Shown here one piece after another: positions 28,386 to 37,843 of a DNA stretch of 64,000 bases. Origin of the DNA: Sinisalibacter lacisalsi (GTDB lineage: Bacteria > Pseudomonadota > Alphaproteobacteria > Rhodobacterales > Rhodobacteraceae); assembly GCF_014640115.1 (NCBI RefSeq), contig NZ_BMGI01000002.1:62001-126000 (forward strand), given 5' to 3'. Each line of letters begins with the position of its first letter. The first letter of the stretch is position 1. The translations under genes and the position numbers were made by a program. Under the pieces are notes generated by a model that worked only from the letters and a program-made list of their open reading frames with translations, was not told the DNA's origin and searched no databases.

Positions 28386-31300
28386 CTGCGCCTCCTCACC
28401 GGCGCGCGCGAGCAGCTCGACCAGGGGCAGGGCGCCGCTGCGCGCGCGCCCGGATGTCTCAAGCAGGCTCTGAGCATGCGGCGTTTCTGGTAGCCGGGGA
28501 TGGGGGCGAGGGCTTCCCAGATCAATGGCGATGCGAACCGGTCGGACATCGCGCCGAGAGCCCGCAGGCGATCGGCCTGGCCGGTCTCGCGGTAGATCCT
28601 GATCAGCCCCACGACGATCCAGGCGGGGATGTCGCCGCTGTCGGGCACAAGGCGCTCGAGAAGCCGCGCCGCATCACTCCGGCGCCCCGCCAGGGCGTGG
28701 CCCTTGATCCGGTGGATCTGCTCGAGGAGCGCGGGCTGGCAGCGACTTTCCCGAGCGCGGTCGGGCCGAGCCCGGTGCGCGAGGATGTCTTCGATCAGCC
28801 GCGCGACGCGGTCTGCGACGGGCGGGGTGACCATCGCGCCGTGATCGGTATCGAATACGTATTCGGACACGGCGCCGGTTGCGAAATGCGCCCAGCCCAA
28901 CCCGTTGTCCGCACCGGCGAAGGGAAAGCGCCGCGTCGATGTCAGGAGGTGGAACTCGCAGGTGATTGGGCCCGCGGGGTAGAGAAAAAGCTGATCGACC
29001 AGGGCCCGCTTGGCGGTTTTCTGTTCCGGCCCGGGCAGCGGCAGGCGCGCCAGCGGGCTGCTGCTGTCGATCACGATGATCCGGTCGATGTCGATCCCGC
29101 GTTCCGCCGCGCGCCCCGCGAGGTAGCCCGCGAGCGTGCCGCCGAAGGAGAAACCGACGAGGGTGAAGGGGCCGGCCGGGTCGCGGCCGGCGAGATCATC
29201 GAGAAGGCTTTCGATGAGATCGGCGAAATGGGTGCTGGCGAGCGGGACGCCGCTCGGCGGTTCGAACCGCAGCGCGAGAACCGGGTTCTCCACCGACAGG
29301 GCCCCGAGGAGATCGATCGCCCAGGCCACCTGGCCCGTCGCCACCGGCAGCAGAACGATCGCCGGCAGCTCGGCCCGCCCCTCGCGCAGCACCCGAAGAT
29401 GACGGCGATCGCCGTCCTGTCGGGAAGGGCTGAGGGCGATAAGGGTGCGCAGACGCTGGATGGTCGGATCGTCGGCGAACGACCCGAAATCCACCTCGAC
29501 CCCGAACACCTTCTCGACCTCGAGGATCATCTGCACCAGTTGCAGCGAGGTGCCGCCGAGGGCGTGGAAATCCGCTTCGCCGGCCGGCACGTTGCGCTGC
29601 AGGACGTCTTCCCAGATCCTGGTGAGAGGATCGTCGGACCGCGCCCCCGGCTCCTCTTGCGCCGCGGGCTGGCTTTGCACGAGCGCGGGGATATCCGCCT
29701 TGCCGTTGGGGGTGAGTGGGATCGCGTCGATGCGGACATAGCGCGAGGGCAGGGCAGGCCGCGGCAGGCGCTTGGCGAGAAAAGCCCGCAGGTCCCGCTC
29801 GCTTGGCATCACGCCGCCGACCGGTTCGATATAGGCGGTGATCCCGCACACCGTTCCATCGCCGCGCCGGTCGGGGATGGTCGCCGCGCGGCCAACGGCG
29901 GGGTGGTCGGTCAGGGCGGAGTCGATTTCCGACGGTTCGATGCGGAACCCGTGAAACTTGAACTGGGAATCGCGCCGCCCGAGAAACTCGATTTCGCCGG
30001 CCGGGTTCCAGCACGCGCGGTCGCCGGTGCGATAAAGGGTGACCGGATCACCGGCCCCCAGCCCGAGGCGCCCTGCGTTGAGACGGATGAAGGTTTCCGC
30101 GCGCGCCTGTGGCGGGTTCTCGTAACCCGGCGACAGGCCGGGCCCACCGACGCAGAGCTCTCCGGCGAAGCCCTCCGGCACGGGGCGCTGATGGGTCGAC
30201 AGAACGAACGCCATGTTGCCGGGCAGCGGCCGGCCGATCGGGACCTTGCCGCGCAGATCGGGCGGGATCTCGTGGCTCGTCGTCAATGCACCGTTTTCCG
30301 TCGGCCCGTAGGCGTTGCTCAACCGCAGCGAAGGGTTCGCCGCACGCGCGCGGCGGCAATGCGAGGCCGATGCGGCTTCACCGCCGATGGCGAGATACTT
30401 CAGCGGCGACAGCACCGCGGGATCGGCATCGACAAGCATGTTGAACAGGCTGGTGGTCATGAACGACGCGGTCGGCTTCAGCTTGCGCAGTTCGATCGCA
30501 AGGCCGCCTTCGGCAAAGATGTTCTTCTCGAAAAGGACAAGGGCGGCGCCACGCAGCCAGGCGCCCCAGACCTCGACGAAACTACCGTCGAAACCGGGCG
30601 AGGCGAGCTGGATCATCCTGTCGCCGGGGCCGACCGGCAGGTGCCGCGCGCCTCGTGCGAGCCGGACCAGCGCGGCATGGGGCACGGGGATGCTCTTGGG
30701 CGGCCCGGTGGTGCCGGACGTGAACATCACGAAGGCTTCGTGATCGGGGCTGCGGGCGATCACCCGGGGAGGGGTTTGGGGCAGCGCGTCCAGTTCAAAC
30801 GCGGCAGGCATGTGCAGAAGCCGCGCGCCCTCGTCCGCGAGAGTGGCGTCCGGTCCCGGCCCCGATATCAGGGCCTTGCAGTTGGCCGCGTCGAGGATGT
30901 GCCGGACCCGCAGCAGCGGAAGATCGGGATCGACCGGAACCACCGTCAACCCCGCCTTCAGCACCGCGAGCCAGGTCATGAATACGGCGGCGCTGCGCGG
31001 CATGGCCACGCCGATCCGATCGCCTTCGCCAAGGCCCTGGCGTTGCAGCCAATGCGCAAGCGCGTTGGTCTTCCGGTCGAGGGCGGCATAGCTCAGGGTG
31101 GCGCTCGGCGTCGTCAGCGCCTCCTCCTCGGGATGGGCGGCGGCGATCCCGGCGAACAGCGTGGTGATGTCGTCACCATCGGCGGGCGTGGTCACGGCGT
31201 TCGACCGGTCGGCCTGCGCGGCGGCTTGTGCCGGGGCGACGAGGTCGATCTCCGCGAGCGGGATTTGCGGGTTGGCGATGGCCTGGCGGGCGATCAGAAG

Positions 31301-32563
31301 GTAGCAATCGGCGAGCCGCTCGAGCATGTCGCGGCTGAACCGAGACCGTTGCCCGGCGAAGGTGACTGCGATCCCCGTCGGGCCGGGATGGAGGCTCAGG
31401 TGGAGATTGGCCGATTGCGTGGCTTGCGGGGTTGGGCGTTCCGTCACCGAAAGCCTGCCCGCGTCGAGCCCCGGATCGGGGGCATTGTAATAGCCGATAA
31501 CCGCTCGCCCGAGATGGATCGGATCGGTTGTCCGCGCCAGCGTGCTGCGGAGCTCGTGCCGGGCGTTGCGCAGCAGGTCGGCGAAGGTATGCGCGGCTCC
31601 GATGTCGGCGCCGACCTCGACATTGCGCACGAAAAGGCCGATGGCGTTCGCCTCGGCGGGCCCGGTTCGATTGTCGGGCGAAAGTGAAATGCCGAAGGCG
31701 TCCTGATCGCAGTAGGTGGCGAGCAGAAACGCGTAGCAAGCCAGCAAGAAGTGAAACGGCGTGCAGCCGTGTATGCGCGCGACGTCGCGCAGCGCCTCGG
31801 CTTGTGCCGCGTCGAGGGCGCGCTCGGCGATGTCACGGCGCACCGCCTCGGCTCCATCCAGTTCGAAAGCCGTGTCTGGCCAATGAATCTCCGGATGCGG
31901 TGCCCCGACTGGCGCGCGCTCGGGGCTCGTTCGCGCGGACAGATGCTCAGCGAAGCTCGCCGCCGGGGGCAGGCCGGTGTCGCTGTCGGTGATCGCGCCT
32001 TCGTAGAACCGGAACAGATCTCGCGCGAGGATCCGCCACGACCAGTCGTCCGCGATCAGGTGGTGGATGAAGACGGCGAGAACGTGACGGGTCTCGTCCA
32101 CCCGGTAGAGCCTTGCGCGCCACAGATTTGACCCGTCCCGAGCGAAGGGGACGAGGGTTTCGCGCGCGATCTGCGCGTCGATCTCCGCCAGGCGCTCATC
32201 GGCGGTGCGTCCAGTGACCGACGGCTGGAGGAGTGCGGCATCGACGTGAGGCGCGAAGACCGGCCTTGCGCCCTTGCCGTCGCGCACGACCGACATCCGC
32301 AGCGCATCGTGACGATCCACCAACCGGGCGAAGGCCTGTTCCAGCGCCGCCACGTCCAGCGGCCCGACCACGGACCAGCTTCGCACCAGGTTCGCCACCG
32401 GTTGCGCCTTGTGCAGCATCTCCGAGCTCAGGAGGGCTCGCTGCTCGGGTGAAAAGTCGACCCCTGCGCCCGGCCCCGGGCGGGGCCGCGGCTCGGCGGA
32501 TTGCCTCAGCCTGTCGAGCATCGCCTTGCGGCGCGCCGTGGTGGAAGCGGTTTCGAGCGTCAC
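28382..32563 (-). CDS. Nonribosomal peptide synthetase, C-A-T-TE
   Basis: A 1393-residue one-module NRPS. Condensation domain at about residues 35-470, with HHLIADD at 167-173 (usual form HHxxxDG; the last residue is Asp here). Adenylation domain about 480-970: MFTSGTTGPPKSIP, NAYGPTEN, YRTGDR and NGKAD motifs. Thiolation domain about 990-1060 with the carrier serine in LGGTSLQLV. Thioesterase about 1080-1310 with GFSFGG. By eye the adenylation pocket reads roughly D-G-V-S-A-G-A-A-L-K, which I cannot link to an amino acid. The C-terminal ~80 residues are a helical tail. A leading condensation domain implies that an acyl or aminoacyl unit arrives from another carrier, most likely that of the ligase gene upstream. 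Start codon GTG overlaps the preceding stop by 4 nt. Confidence 0.92.
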   Translation of the reverse strand: MTLETASTTARRKAMLDRLRQSAEPRPRPGPGAGVDFSPEQRALLSSEMLHKAQPVANLVRSWSVVGPLDVAALEQAFARLVDRHDALRMSVVRDGKGARPVFAPHVDAALLQPSVTGRTADERLAEIDAQIARETLVPFARDGSNLWRARLYRVDETRHVLAVFIHHLIADDWSWRILARDLFRFYEGAITDSDTGLPPAASFAEHLSARTSPERAPVGAPHPEIHWPDTAFELDGAEAVRRDIAERALDAAQAEALRDVARIHGCTPFHFLLACYAFLLATYCDQDAFGISLSPDNRTGPAEANAIGLFVRNVEVGADIGAAHTFADLLRNARHELRSTLARTTDPIHLGRAVIGYYNAPDPGLDAGRLSVTERPTPQATQSANLHLSLHPGPTGIAVTFAGQRSRFSRDMLERLADCYLLIARQAIANPQIPLAEIDLVAPAQAAAQADRSNAVTTPADGDDITTLFAGIAAAHPEEEALTTPSATLSYAALDRKTNALAHWLQRQGLGEGDRIGVAMPRSAAVFMTWLAVLKAGLTVVPVDPDLPLLRVRHILDAANCKALISGPGPDATLADEGARLLHMPAAFELDALPQTPPRVIARSPDHEAFVMFTSGTTGPPKSIPVPHAALVRLARGARHLPVGPGDRMIQLASPGFDGSFVEVWGAWLRGAALVLFEKNIFAEGGLAIELRKLKPTASFMTTSLFNMLVDADPAVLSPLKYLAIGGEAASASHCRRARAANPSLRLSNAYGPTENGALTTSHEIPPDLRGKVPIGRPLPGNMAFVLSTHQRPVPEGFAGELCVGGPGLSPGYENPPQARAETFIRLNAGRLGLGAGDPVTLYRTGDRACWNPAGEIEFLGRRDSQFKFHGFRIEPSEIDSALTDHPAVGRAATIPDRRGDGTVCGITAYIEPVGGVMPSERDLRAFLAKRLPRPALPSRYVRIDAIPLTPNGKADIPALVQSQPAAQEEPGARSDDPLTRIWEDVLQRNVPAGEADFHALGGTSLQLVQMILEVEKVFGVEVDFGSFADDPTIQRLRTLIALSPSRQDGDRRHLRVLREGRAELPAIVLLPVATGQVAWAIDLLGALSVENPVLALRFEPPSGVPLASTHFADLIESLLDDLAGRDPAGPFTLVGFSFGGTLAGYLAGRAAERGIDIDRIIVIDSSSPLARLPLPGPEQKTAKRALVDQLFLYPAGPITCEFHLLTSTRRFPFAGADNGLGWAHFATGAVSEYVFDTDHGAMVTPPVADRVARLIEDILAHRARPDRARESRCQPALLEQIHRIKGHALAGRRSDAARLLERLVPDSGDIPAWIVVGLIRIYRETGQADRLRALGAMSDRFASPLIWEALAPIPGYQKRRMLRACLRHPGARAAAPCPWSSCSRAPVRRRR

Positions 32564-34185
32564 GCGGGCAATCCATCCCGGTCGGCGATGTCGATGAGGC
32601 AGGGGCCATCACCGGCAAGCGCGCGCGGGCGGATAGCATCCCAGGCCTCGAGGTTTTCCACCCGGTGCCCCGCACCGCCGAGGCCGTCCATCACCCGGGC
32701 GTAATCCGTTGCTGCCGAGTAACGTGCGATCCTCTCGTCGCCGCCCCTGAGCTGGTTGTTCTCCGATGCGAGGCCGTTGTTATTGCACACAAGGAGCGTG
32801 ACCGGTGCCTTGTACCGGACCAGGCTTTCCAGGTCGGCCAGCGCAAGACCGAGGCTGAAATCCCCGCTCAGAAGGAAGACCCGTCCGAACCGCCCGCCCG
32901 CCCAGGCGCCGAGCGCGTGGCCTATCCCGGAGCCGAGATGGCCCATGATCCCGGGCGTGATCCGGGCCCAGGGCACCGTCGGCGTGATGATCCGCGCGGC
33001 ATGGATCAAGGCGCTGCTCCCGTCGAGAACGAGGCCGGCCCCGGCCGGAAAGTCGTCCGCAAGCGCCGTGACGATGCGCTCGAAGAGCGGGCGGTGCGCC
33101 CCGGCATCCGGGCGAATGATCGCCGGATGAACCGGCCCGGTCCCGTCCATCGCCCTGCCGGTGCGCTGCGCCAGGTGCGCCAGAAGCGCCTCGAGGTTTT
33201 CGCCGATCTCGCCCTTCAGAATGATCTCGGGCGCGCGTTTTTCGGCAGGGTGGTCACCCCTGTCGCGGAGCGCGATCACGCGTGCGCTATCGCCGACAGC
33301 GGCGCCGAAGCGCAGCGTCCAGTCGAGGGCGGCCCCGACCAGCACGACCGCATCCGCCGCGGCCAGGGTGCGATGAACCTGGTCTTGCCGGACGCTTGCA
33401 AGCGCGCCGCCACCGAAACCGATCGAAAGCCCGGTTGGGCAGAGCGGGGCATTCAGCCGCGTGGCCAGCTCCGCCAGAACCGTTTCGCGGGCGGACCAGC
33501 GGGCACGGTGGCCGACCACGATCACCGGGTTTTCCGCCGCGCCGAGGATCGCGGCGGCGGCCTTCAGATCGGCGGTTTGGGCGACGCCCGCACGATCGTC
33601 CGAGAGCCGCGCAACCTGCCCGCAGGACGGACCCGCGGTGCTTGAGAGCAGCGCCCGTTCGACGAGCGCGACCGTGGAGCGCCGGCCCGGCCCCGTGGCA
33701 CGGGCAAGCGCCTGCTCGATCTTTTCCGCCAGGTCTTCCGGCTGCGCGAGCCGCAGGGTTTCGAAGGGCGCATCACCGTCGAGGGGCAACGGGATCGCCC
33801 CCTGGAAGGCCCCGTCTCGTGCATCCTCGGGGCTTTCGCAAGGGGCCAGCAGAAAGACCGGCGTGCCATGCGCGACCACCGAGGAAAGCGCCGAAAGGGT
33901 ATTCGCGAGCGCCGGTCCGCGGGTGACCAGAACCGCGCTCGCGAGCCGACCGGACGCGAGATTGTCAGCCGCCGACGCGAATACCGCGGTGGCCTGGGAT
34001 CTCAACGAAAACACGCCCAGCCCGGCAGCGTCGCAGGCCCGCAGGATGCCGTAGGCCATGTCTCCCGGCACCGTGTAGACCCGGCGCACACCGGCGCGCG
34101 CCAGTGACGCAGCGATCACCGCCGTGACGGGGCGGGCGGGCGACGTGGGATCGGTGCGCAGATCTCGCGCCATGGGCCTGATCAT
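32560..34185 (-). CDS. Thiamine-diphosphate-dependent decarboxylase/lyase-like protein
   Basis: A 541-residue ThDP enzyme with the standard three-domain order: N-terminal PYR domain (GVRRVYTVPGDMAYGIL), central domain, and C-terminal PP domain with the ThDP motif in LLSGDFSLGLALADLE ending NNNG. The PYR segment aligns without gaps to the region around the activating glutamate of oxalyl-CoA decarboxylase (recalled from memory), and at that place this protein has Gln64 (LRSQATAVF). Some ThDP enzymes such as glyoxylate carboligase work without this Glu. It could decarboxylate or condense a carrier-bound acid. Overlaps both neighbours by 4 nt. Confidence 0.8.
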   Translation of the reverse strand: MIRPMARDLRTDPTSPARPVTAVIAASLARAGVRRVYTVPGDMAYGILRACDAAGLGVFSLRSQATAVFASAADNLASGRLASAVLVTRGPALANTLSALSSVVAHGTPVFLLAPCESPEDARDGAFQGAIPLPLDGDAPFETLRLAQPEDLAEKIEQALARATGPGRRSTVALVERALLSSTAGPSCGQVARLSDDRAGVAQTADLKAAAAILGAAENPVIVVGHRARWSARETVLAELATRLNAPLCPTGLSIGFGGGALASVRQDQVHRTLAAADAVVLVGAALDWTLRFGAAVGDSARVIALRDRGDHPAEKRAPEIILKGEIGENLEALLAHLAQRTGRAMDGTGPVHPAIIRPDAGAHRPLFERIVTALADDFPAGAGLVLDGSSALIHAARIITPTVPWARITPGIMGHLGSGIGHALGAWAGGRFGRVFLLSGDFSLGLALADLESLVRYKAPVTLLVCNNNGLASENNQLRGGDERIARYSAATDYARVMDGLGGAGHRVENLEAWDAIRPRALAGDGPCLIDIADRDGLPA

Positions 34186-36056
34186 CCATGGCCGTCGGTG
34201 GGCGCGGTCTCGGTGCCGTGGAGCGATTCGATGATGCGTTTCGCGCGGCCGTCGTCCAGGGTGTCGATATAGGCAGCCAGCTCGCCCGGGGTCGAATACC
34301 GAAACAGCACTTCCGGCGAGAGGCCCAGGCCGAGCAGGGTGTTCATTTCCAGCACCATGCTCGTGCCCGAAAGGGAATCCCCGCCGGAAAGAAAGAAATC
34401 ATGGTCCGGGCCGACATCGTCCCAGCGCAATGCCTCTGCGAATAGGGCGGTCAGGACTTCCTCGCTCAAGCTCTGCGGCGCCGTGGGTTTCGGGGTCAGC
34501 TCGCCGGCAAGAAGGTGCTCCATGTCAAGCCGGCGCGGTTTTCCGGTCGGCCCCTTCGGGATTTCTTCAACCGCAACGATCCTGCTTGGAACCTTGTGAT
34601 CCGACAAGACATCGAGCAGCGCCGCGCGCAGCAGGCGCGGGTTGTTGTCGGACGCGGGGTCGATCACGACGGCGGCGGCGAGGTCCTGGCCAAGCGTGGG
34701 ATGGGTGACGCCGAAGGCAATCGCGTCGACGACGCCCGGCTGGTCGAGCAGAACATCCTCGATTTCCGTGGGCGCGATCTGCGCGCCGCCGCGTTTGACG
34801 ATCTCCTTGGCGCGGGCGACGATCGTGACCGTGCCGTCGGGATTCACAAGGCCGATGTCGCCGGTGCGCATCCAGGCACCGTCGAAGGTTTCGGCGTTGG
34901 CCTGCGGGTTGTCGAGATACCCGTCGATCACCGAGGGGCCCTTGACCCAGATTTCGCCCTGCCGTCCAGCGCCGAGAGCCGCCCCGTCGGCGCCGCGAAC
35001 CTCCAGGTCCACGCCGCAGGGCAGGCCGACATTGCCGGAGTGGCCCGCGGGTTCCGGGCTTTGCGTGCAGATCAGGTTGGTGGTTTCCGTCATGCCATAG
35101 GCCTCGACGAGCGGGCAGCCGAAGACGCGCTCGATGCCGTGGCGCACCTCGCGCGGCAGCGCCGACGAGGCGGAACGGGCAAACCGGAACCGGCATTGCG
35201 CGGCGCGGTCGGGCTGCCTGCGCGCTTCGTCGAGGATGGCGCGATGCATCGTCGGAACCGCCGTGTACCAGCGCGCGCCCGCCGCCGCGGCGGTTTTCAG
35301 GAAGGCGCCCGGATCGGGACTGGGCTGGATGATGTTCTTCGCGCCGGCAAGCAGCGGAGCGAGCAGCCCGGCGACGACGCCGTGGATATGGTGAAGCGGC
35401 ATGATCTCGACCGCCGTATCGGCCTCATCCAGCGCGATGGATCGTCCGATGTTCCTTGCCGACAGGAGGAGGCGATGTTCATCGAGCGCCACCAGTTTGG
35501 GCGCACCGGTGGTGCCCGATGTGGTCAGGACGACCCCCGCACCGTCGAGACACCGTGCGGGCGTGCCATGCGGCACCGGCGCGGACACGGCGGAGAGGAT
35601 GAACCGATCCGCCCCGTCCGGACGCGCAACCAGGACTGCGATGCCCAGTTCGCCGGCCAGGCCGGCAATCTCCTTGTCGTCCTCGGTGAGCACCAGCGCC
35701 GCCGGCCGCAGAAGCGCGATCAGTTTGCGGACCTCCGCCGGCTTGGCATTGGCCGGGATCGGCGCGGCGGGGTAATGCGGCGCAAGGCTGAGGGCCAGCC
35801 TCGCGCAGAGGAAAGCGGACGCCGAGCGATACGCGATCAATCCACCTGAGGGCACGCCGGTGCGCGACAGGTCGTGCTGCATCGAAGCCGCGGCATCGAC
35901 CAGGTCCGCGAACGTGACCTCGGGGCCGGCGCTGCCGTCAGACAGCGCGATGTTCGCGCCATAGCGCTGCTTCAGCCCACGCAATGCGTGGGACAGTCCA
36001 TCTTGTGCGACCAATCTGAACCCCTCTCCCCGATCCTGTCCCGGACGAACCGGCAC
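34182..36056 (-). CDS. Acyl-CoA/oxalyl-CoA-synthetase-like ligase fused to a carrier protein domain
   Basis: A 624-residue protein. Residues ~20-520 are an ANL adenylating enzyme: VLTTSGTTGAPK, EAYGMTETTNLI, RTGDIG, KEIVKRGG and PTGKPRRLD. Segments MPLHHIHGVVAGLLAPLLAG and ARWYTAVPTMHRAILDEA strongly resemble the oxalyl-CoA synthetase/AAE3 (Pcs60) branch as I recall it. Residues ~540-610 are a carrier domain with the phosphopantetheine serine in FFLSGGDSLSGTSMV. The fusion suggests that it activates a small acid and loads its own carrier. It is first in the operon. The start is uncertain: GTG at 36056, or TTG at 36014, which has the better ribosome site (GGAGAGGGG). Confidence 0.85.
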   Translation of the reverse strand: MPVRPGQDRGEGFRLVAQDGLSHALRGLKQRYGANIALSDGSAGPEVTFADLVDAAASMQHDLSRTGVPSGGLIAYRSASAFLCARLALSLAPHYPAAPIPANAKPAEVRKLIALLRPAALVLTEDDKEIAGLAGELGIAVLVARPDGADRFILSAVSAPVPHGTPARCLDGAGVVLTTSGTTGAPKLVALDEHRLLLSARNIGRSIALDEADTAVEIMPLHHIHGVVAGLLAPLLAGAKNIIQPSPDPGAFLKTAAAAGARWYTAVPTMHRAILDEARRQPDRAAQCRFRFARSASSALPREVRHGIERVFGCPLVEAYGMTETTNLICTQSPEPAGHSGNVGLPCGVDLEVRGADGAALGAGRQGEIWVKGPSVIDGYLDNPQANAETFDGAWMRTGDIGLVNPDGTVTIVARAKEIVKRGGAQIAPTEIEDVLLDQPGVVDAIAFGVTHPTLGQDLAAAVVIDPASDNNPRLLRAALLDVLSDHKVPSRIVAVEEIPKGPTGKPRRLDMEHLLAGELTPKPTAPQSLSEEVLTALFAEALRWDDVGPDHDFFLSGGDSLSGTSMVLEMNTLLGLGLSPEVLFRYSTPGELAAYIDTLDDGRAKRIIESLHGTETAPTDGHG

Positions 36057-36439
36057 GCGCGCAACACCCCGTCGCCTTTCAGCCTATGAGACAAGCAAGG
36101 GCCCGCACAAGCCTGAACGCGGATTACCGGGATGGATGGCGCGGTTCTCCGATGCGCGGTCGCCCGGGATCCACTGTGCGCGCAGCATGCGGCCGGTTTG
36201 GTGCCCTCATCTGGGCCCTGCCTCGGTGCTCCACCCTGCGCGGCCGGGCATCCATGTCGCCGGAGCACGGGGCCGGATGGCCGAGATGCGGGGCGATCGC
36301 TGCATGGTGGTCCTCGACCCGTCCGCATCCTTGCCTCGTTCACGAAAGATACGTTGTTGGTGTCTTTGCAATTTCATACGGATACGTCCGAATGATGACC
36401 TGCGCCCCGACAGGGCCAATATGCAAAGGCGATTGCCGC
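36057..36439. other. Divergent promoter region of the biosynthetic cluster
   Basis: About 380 bp between the divergent ligase-carrier gene and the ATP-grasp gene. An open frame in phase with the ATP-grasp gene runs back to 36086, but its composition (Arg, Gly and Cys rich, no motif) looks noncoding. The AT-rich stretch near 36350-36395 is the most likely promoter area for the ATP-grasp gene. I found no convincing operator. Confidence 0.4.
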
Positions 36440-37843
36440 ATGACCGCTCCCAAGCGTCTCGACAGCCACCTGATGGCGGCGCAGTCACATCTTCAGGCTG
36501 CGCACAAGGCCGGCGAAACCGGATTGTGCGCCTACCTGATCGCGCTTGCGGCCTATCAACGTGGGCTCGACGTGAGTTTCGAGACCTTCCTCGGCGATGA
36601 CAGGGAATACCTTGGAAGCCATCCCGACTATAACGGCAACTACCTCAGGATATCCGACGGCAAATCGGTTCATGTTTTCGACAAGTCGCGTGGGGATCTG
36701 TCGAAGCGGGTGCACACAAGCGCCGCCGATTCAAAGACGCTGTCGAAAAAGCTCTTCGAACACGGGAATATCAAGACCCCGCGAGGCGCGAGCTTCAAGC
36801 CGGGGAACGAGGCTGGCGTTTCTCGTTTCCTGGCCTCCAGCAGCGCCGACAGGTTCGTCGTCAAGCCGGAGCAGGGGTCGCTTGGGCGGGGTGTGCACGT
36901 CGGCCTGACGGCGGAGGACACACGCAGCGTCTCGACCAGACAGAAAGCGGCTTTCGTCATTGAAGAGCATATTTCCGGCTCGGAATACCGGGTGTTCGTG
37001 GTCGGGGACCGTTGCGTCGCGGCCTACGAACGGCCGGCACTCCAGGTCAGGGGGGATGGCATTTCAAGCATCGAGGCCCTGATCGACGCCAGGAACCGCC
37101 AGCGCGCGCTCAACCCGCGCACGCGCAGCAGCCTGATTGACAAGCTGGAGGTGGCCGCGACCCTGTCGCGCACCGGTCGGTCGCTCGACGACATTCCCCA
37201 TGCCTTCGAGCCGGTCACGCTCTCGTTCGTCAGGAACATCTCGGCGGGAGGCGACAACCGGGACGTCACCGATACGCTTCCCGGGCTCGTGGGAAAAGCT
37301 GCGGTGATGGCCTGTAACGCGACGGGGCTGCCCAATTGCGGCGTGGACATCATTCACGATGAAGCCGCCGACGTCGCATATGTTCTCGAAGTCAACTCGC
37401 GCCCGCATCTCGGCGCTCACAGCTTCCCGTCGCTCGGGGCAGGCGCAGGGAACGCCGTGGCGGACGCGATCCTCGATCACTACTTCCCGCGTTCCGCCCG
37501 GAACGAGAGGTTTCCCGAGCTGGTGATCGACATCGCGGCGGTGAAATCGGCCCTCGCCTCGGGACAGTTCCGAAGCCTCGCCTGCAAGAGGATCGAAAAA
37601 GGCTGGATTCACCGCCGAATACCCCTTGATGCGTCGGAATCCGAGGTGGACGGACTGCTGCGGCAGCTCCGGCTGGTCTGCATTCACGTGGAGAAGTTCA
37701 GCTATTCGGAGTCCCGTCACGTCATCAACGCGTTCTTTCTGCCCCGCGGCTTCGCCGGTCTGGTGAAAACAGCCAAGCAGAACAAGATGCCGGTGATTTC
37801 GCGGGAGGTGGATGCAATCCTGTTCGGTCGGACCAAGCGGTAG
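36440..37843 (+). CDS. ATP-grasp ligase
   Basis: A 467-residue ATP-grasp protein. Visible features: DRFVVKPEQGSLGRGVHVGL, a nucleotide-binding lysine with glycine-rich loop, AAFVIEEHISGSEYRVFVVG, the hinge glutamates, and VLEVNSRPHLGAH, the metal-binding E-x-N near residue 310. The order resembles cyanophycin-synthetase or GshAB-type ATP-grasp domains that form amide bonds. The C-terminal ~120 residues have no recognised fold. Start at 36440 gives MTAPKRLDSHL; an in-frame ATG at 36394 is an alternative. Divergent from the NRPS operon, it may add or modify an amino acid in the same pathway, but a separate role is possible. Confidence 0.75.
   Translation: MTAPKRLDSHLMAAQSHLQAAHKAGETGLCAYLIALAAYQRGLDVSFETFLGDDREYLGSHPDYNGNYLRISDGKSVHVFDKSRGDLSKRVHTSAADSKTLSKKLFEHGNIKTPRGASFKPGNEAGVSRFLASSSADRFVVKPEQGSLGRGVHVGLTAEDTRSVSTRQKAAFVIEEHISGSEYRVFVVGDRCVAAYERPALQVRGDGISSIEALIDARNRQRALNPRTRSSLIDKLEVAATLSRTGRSLDDIPHAFEPVTLSFVRNISAGGDNRDVTDTLPGLVGKAAVMACNATGLPNCGVDIIHDEAADVAYVLEVNSRPHLGAHSFPSLGAGAGNAVADAILDHYFPRSARNERFPELVIDIAAVKSALASGQFRSLACKRIEKGWIHRRIPLDASESEVDGLLRQLRLVCIHVEKFSYSESRHVINAFFLPRGFAGLVKTAKQNKMPVISREVDAILFGRTKR

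Noticed and set aside
28454-31687. 1077-residue plus-strand open frame opposite the NRPS gene
   Set aside because: It is a high-GC antisense shadow of the NRPS; composition is Arg, Gly and Glu rich and no domain is visible.
36086-36439. 118-codon upstream extension of the ATP-grasp gene
   Set aside because: It lacks coding character and would occupy the divergent promoter region; the ATG at 36440 gives a sensible N-terminus.
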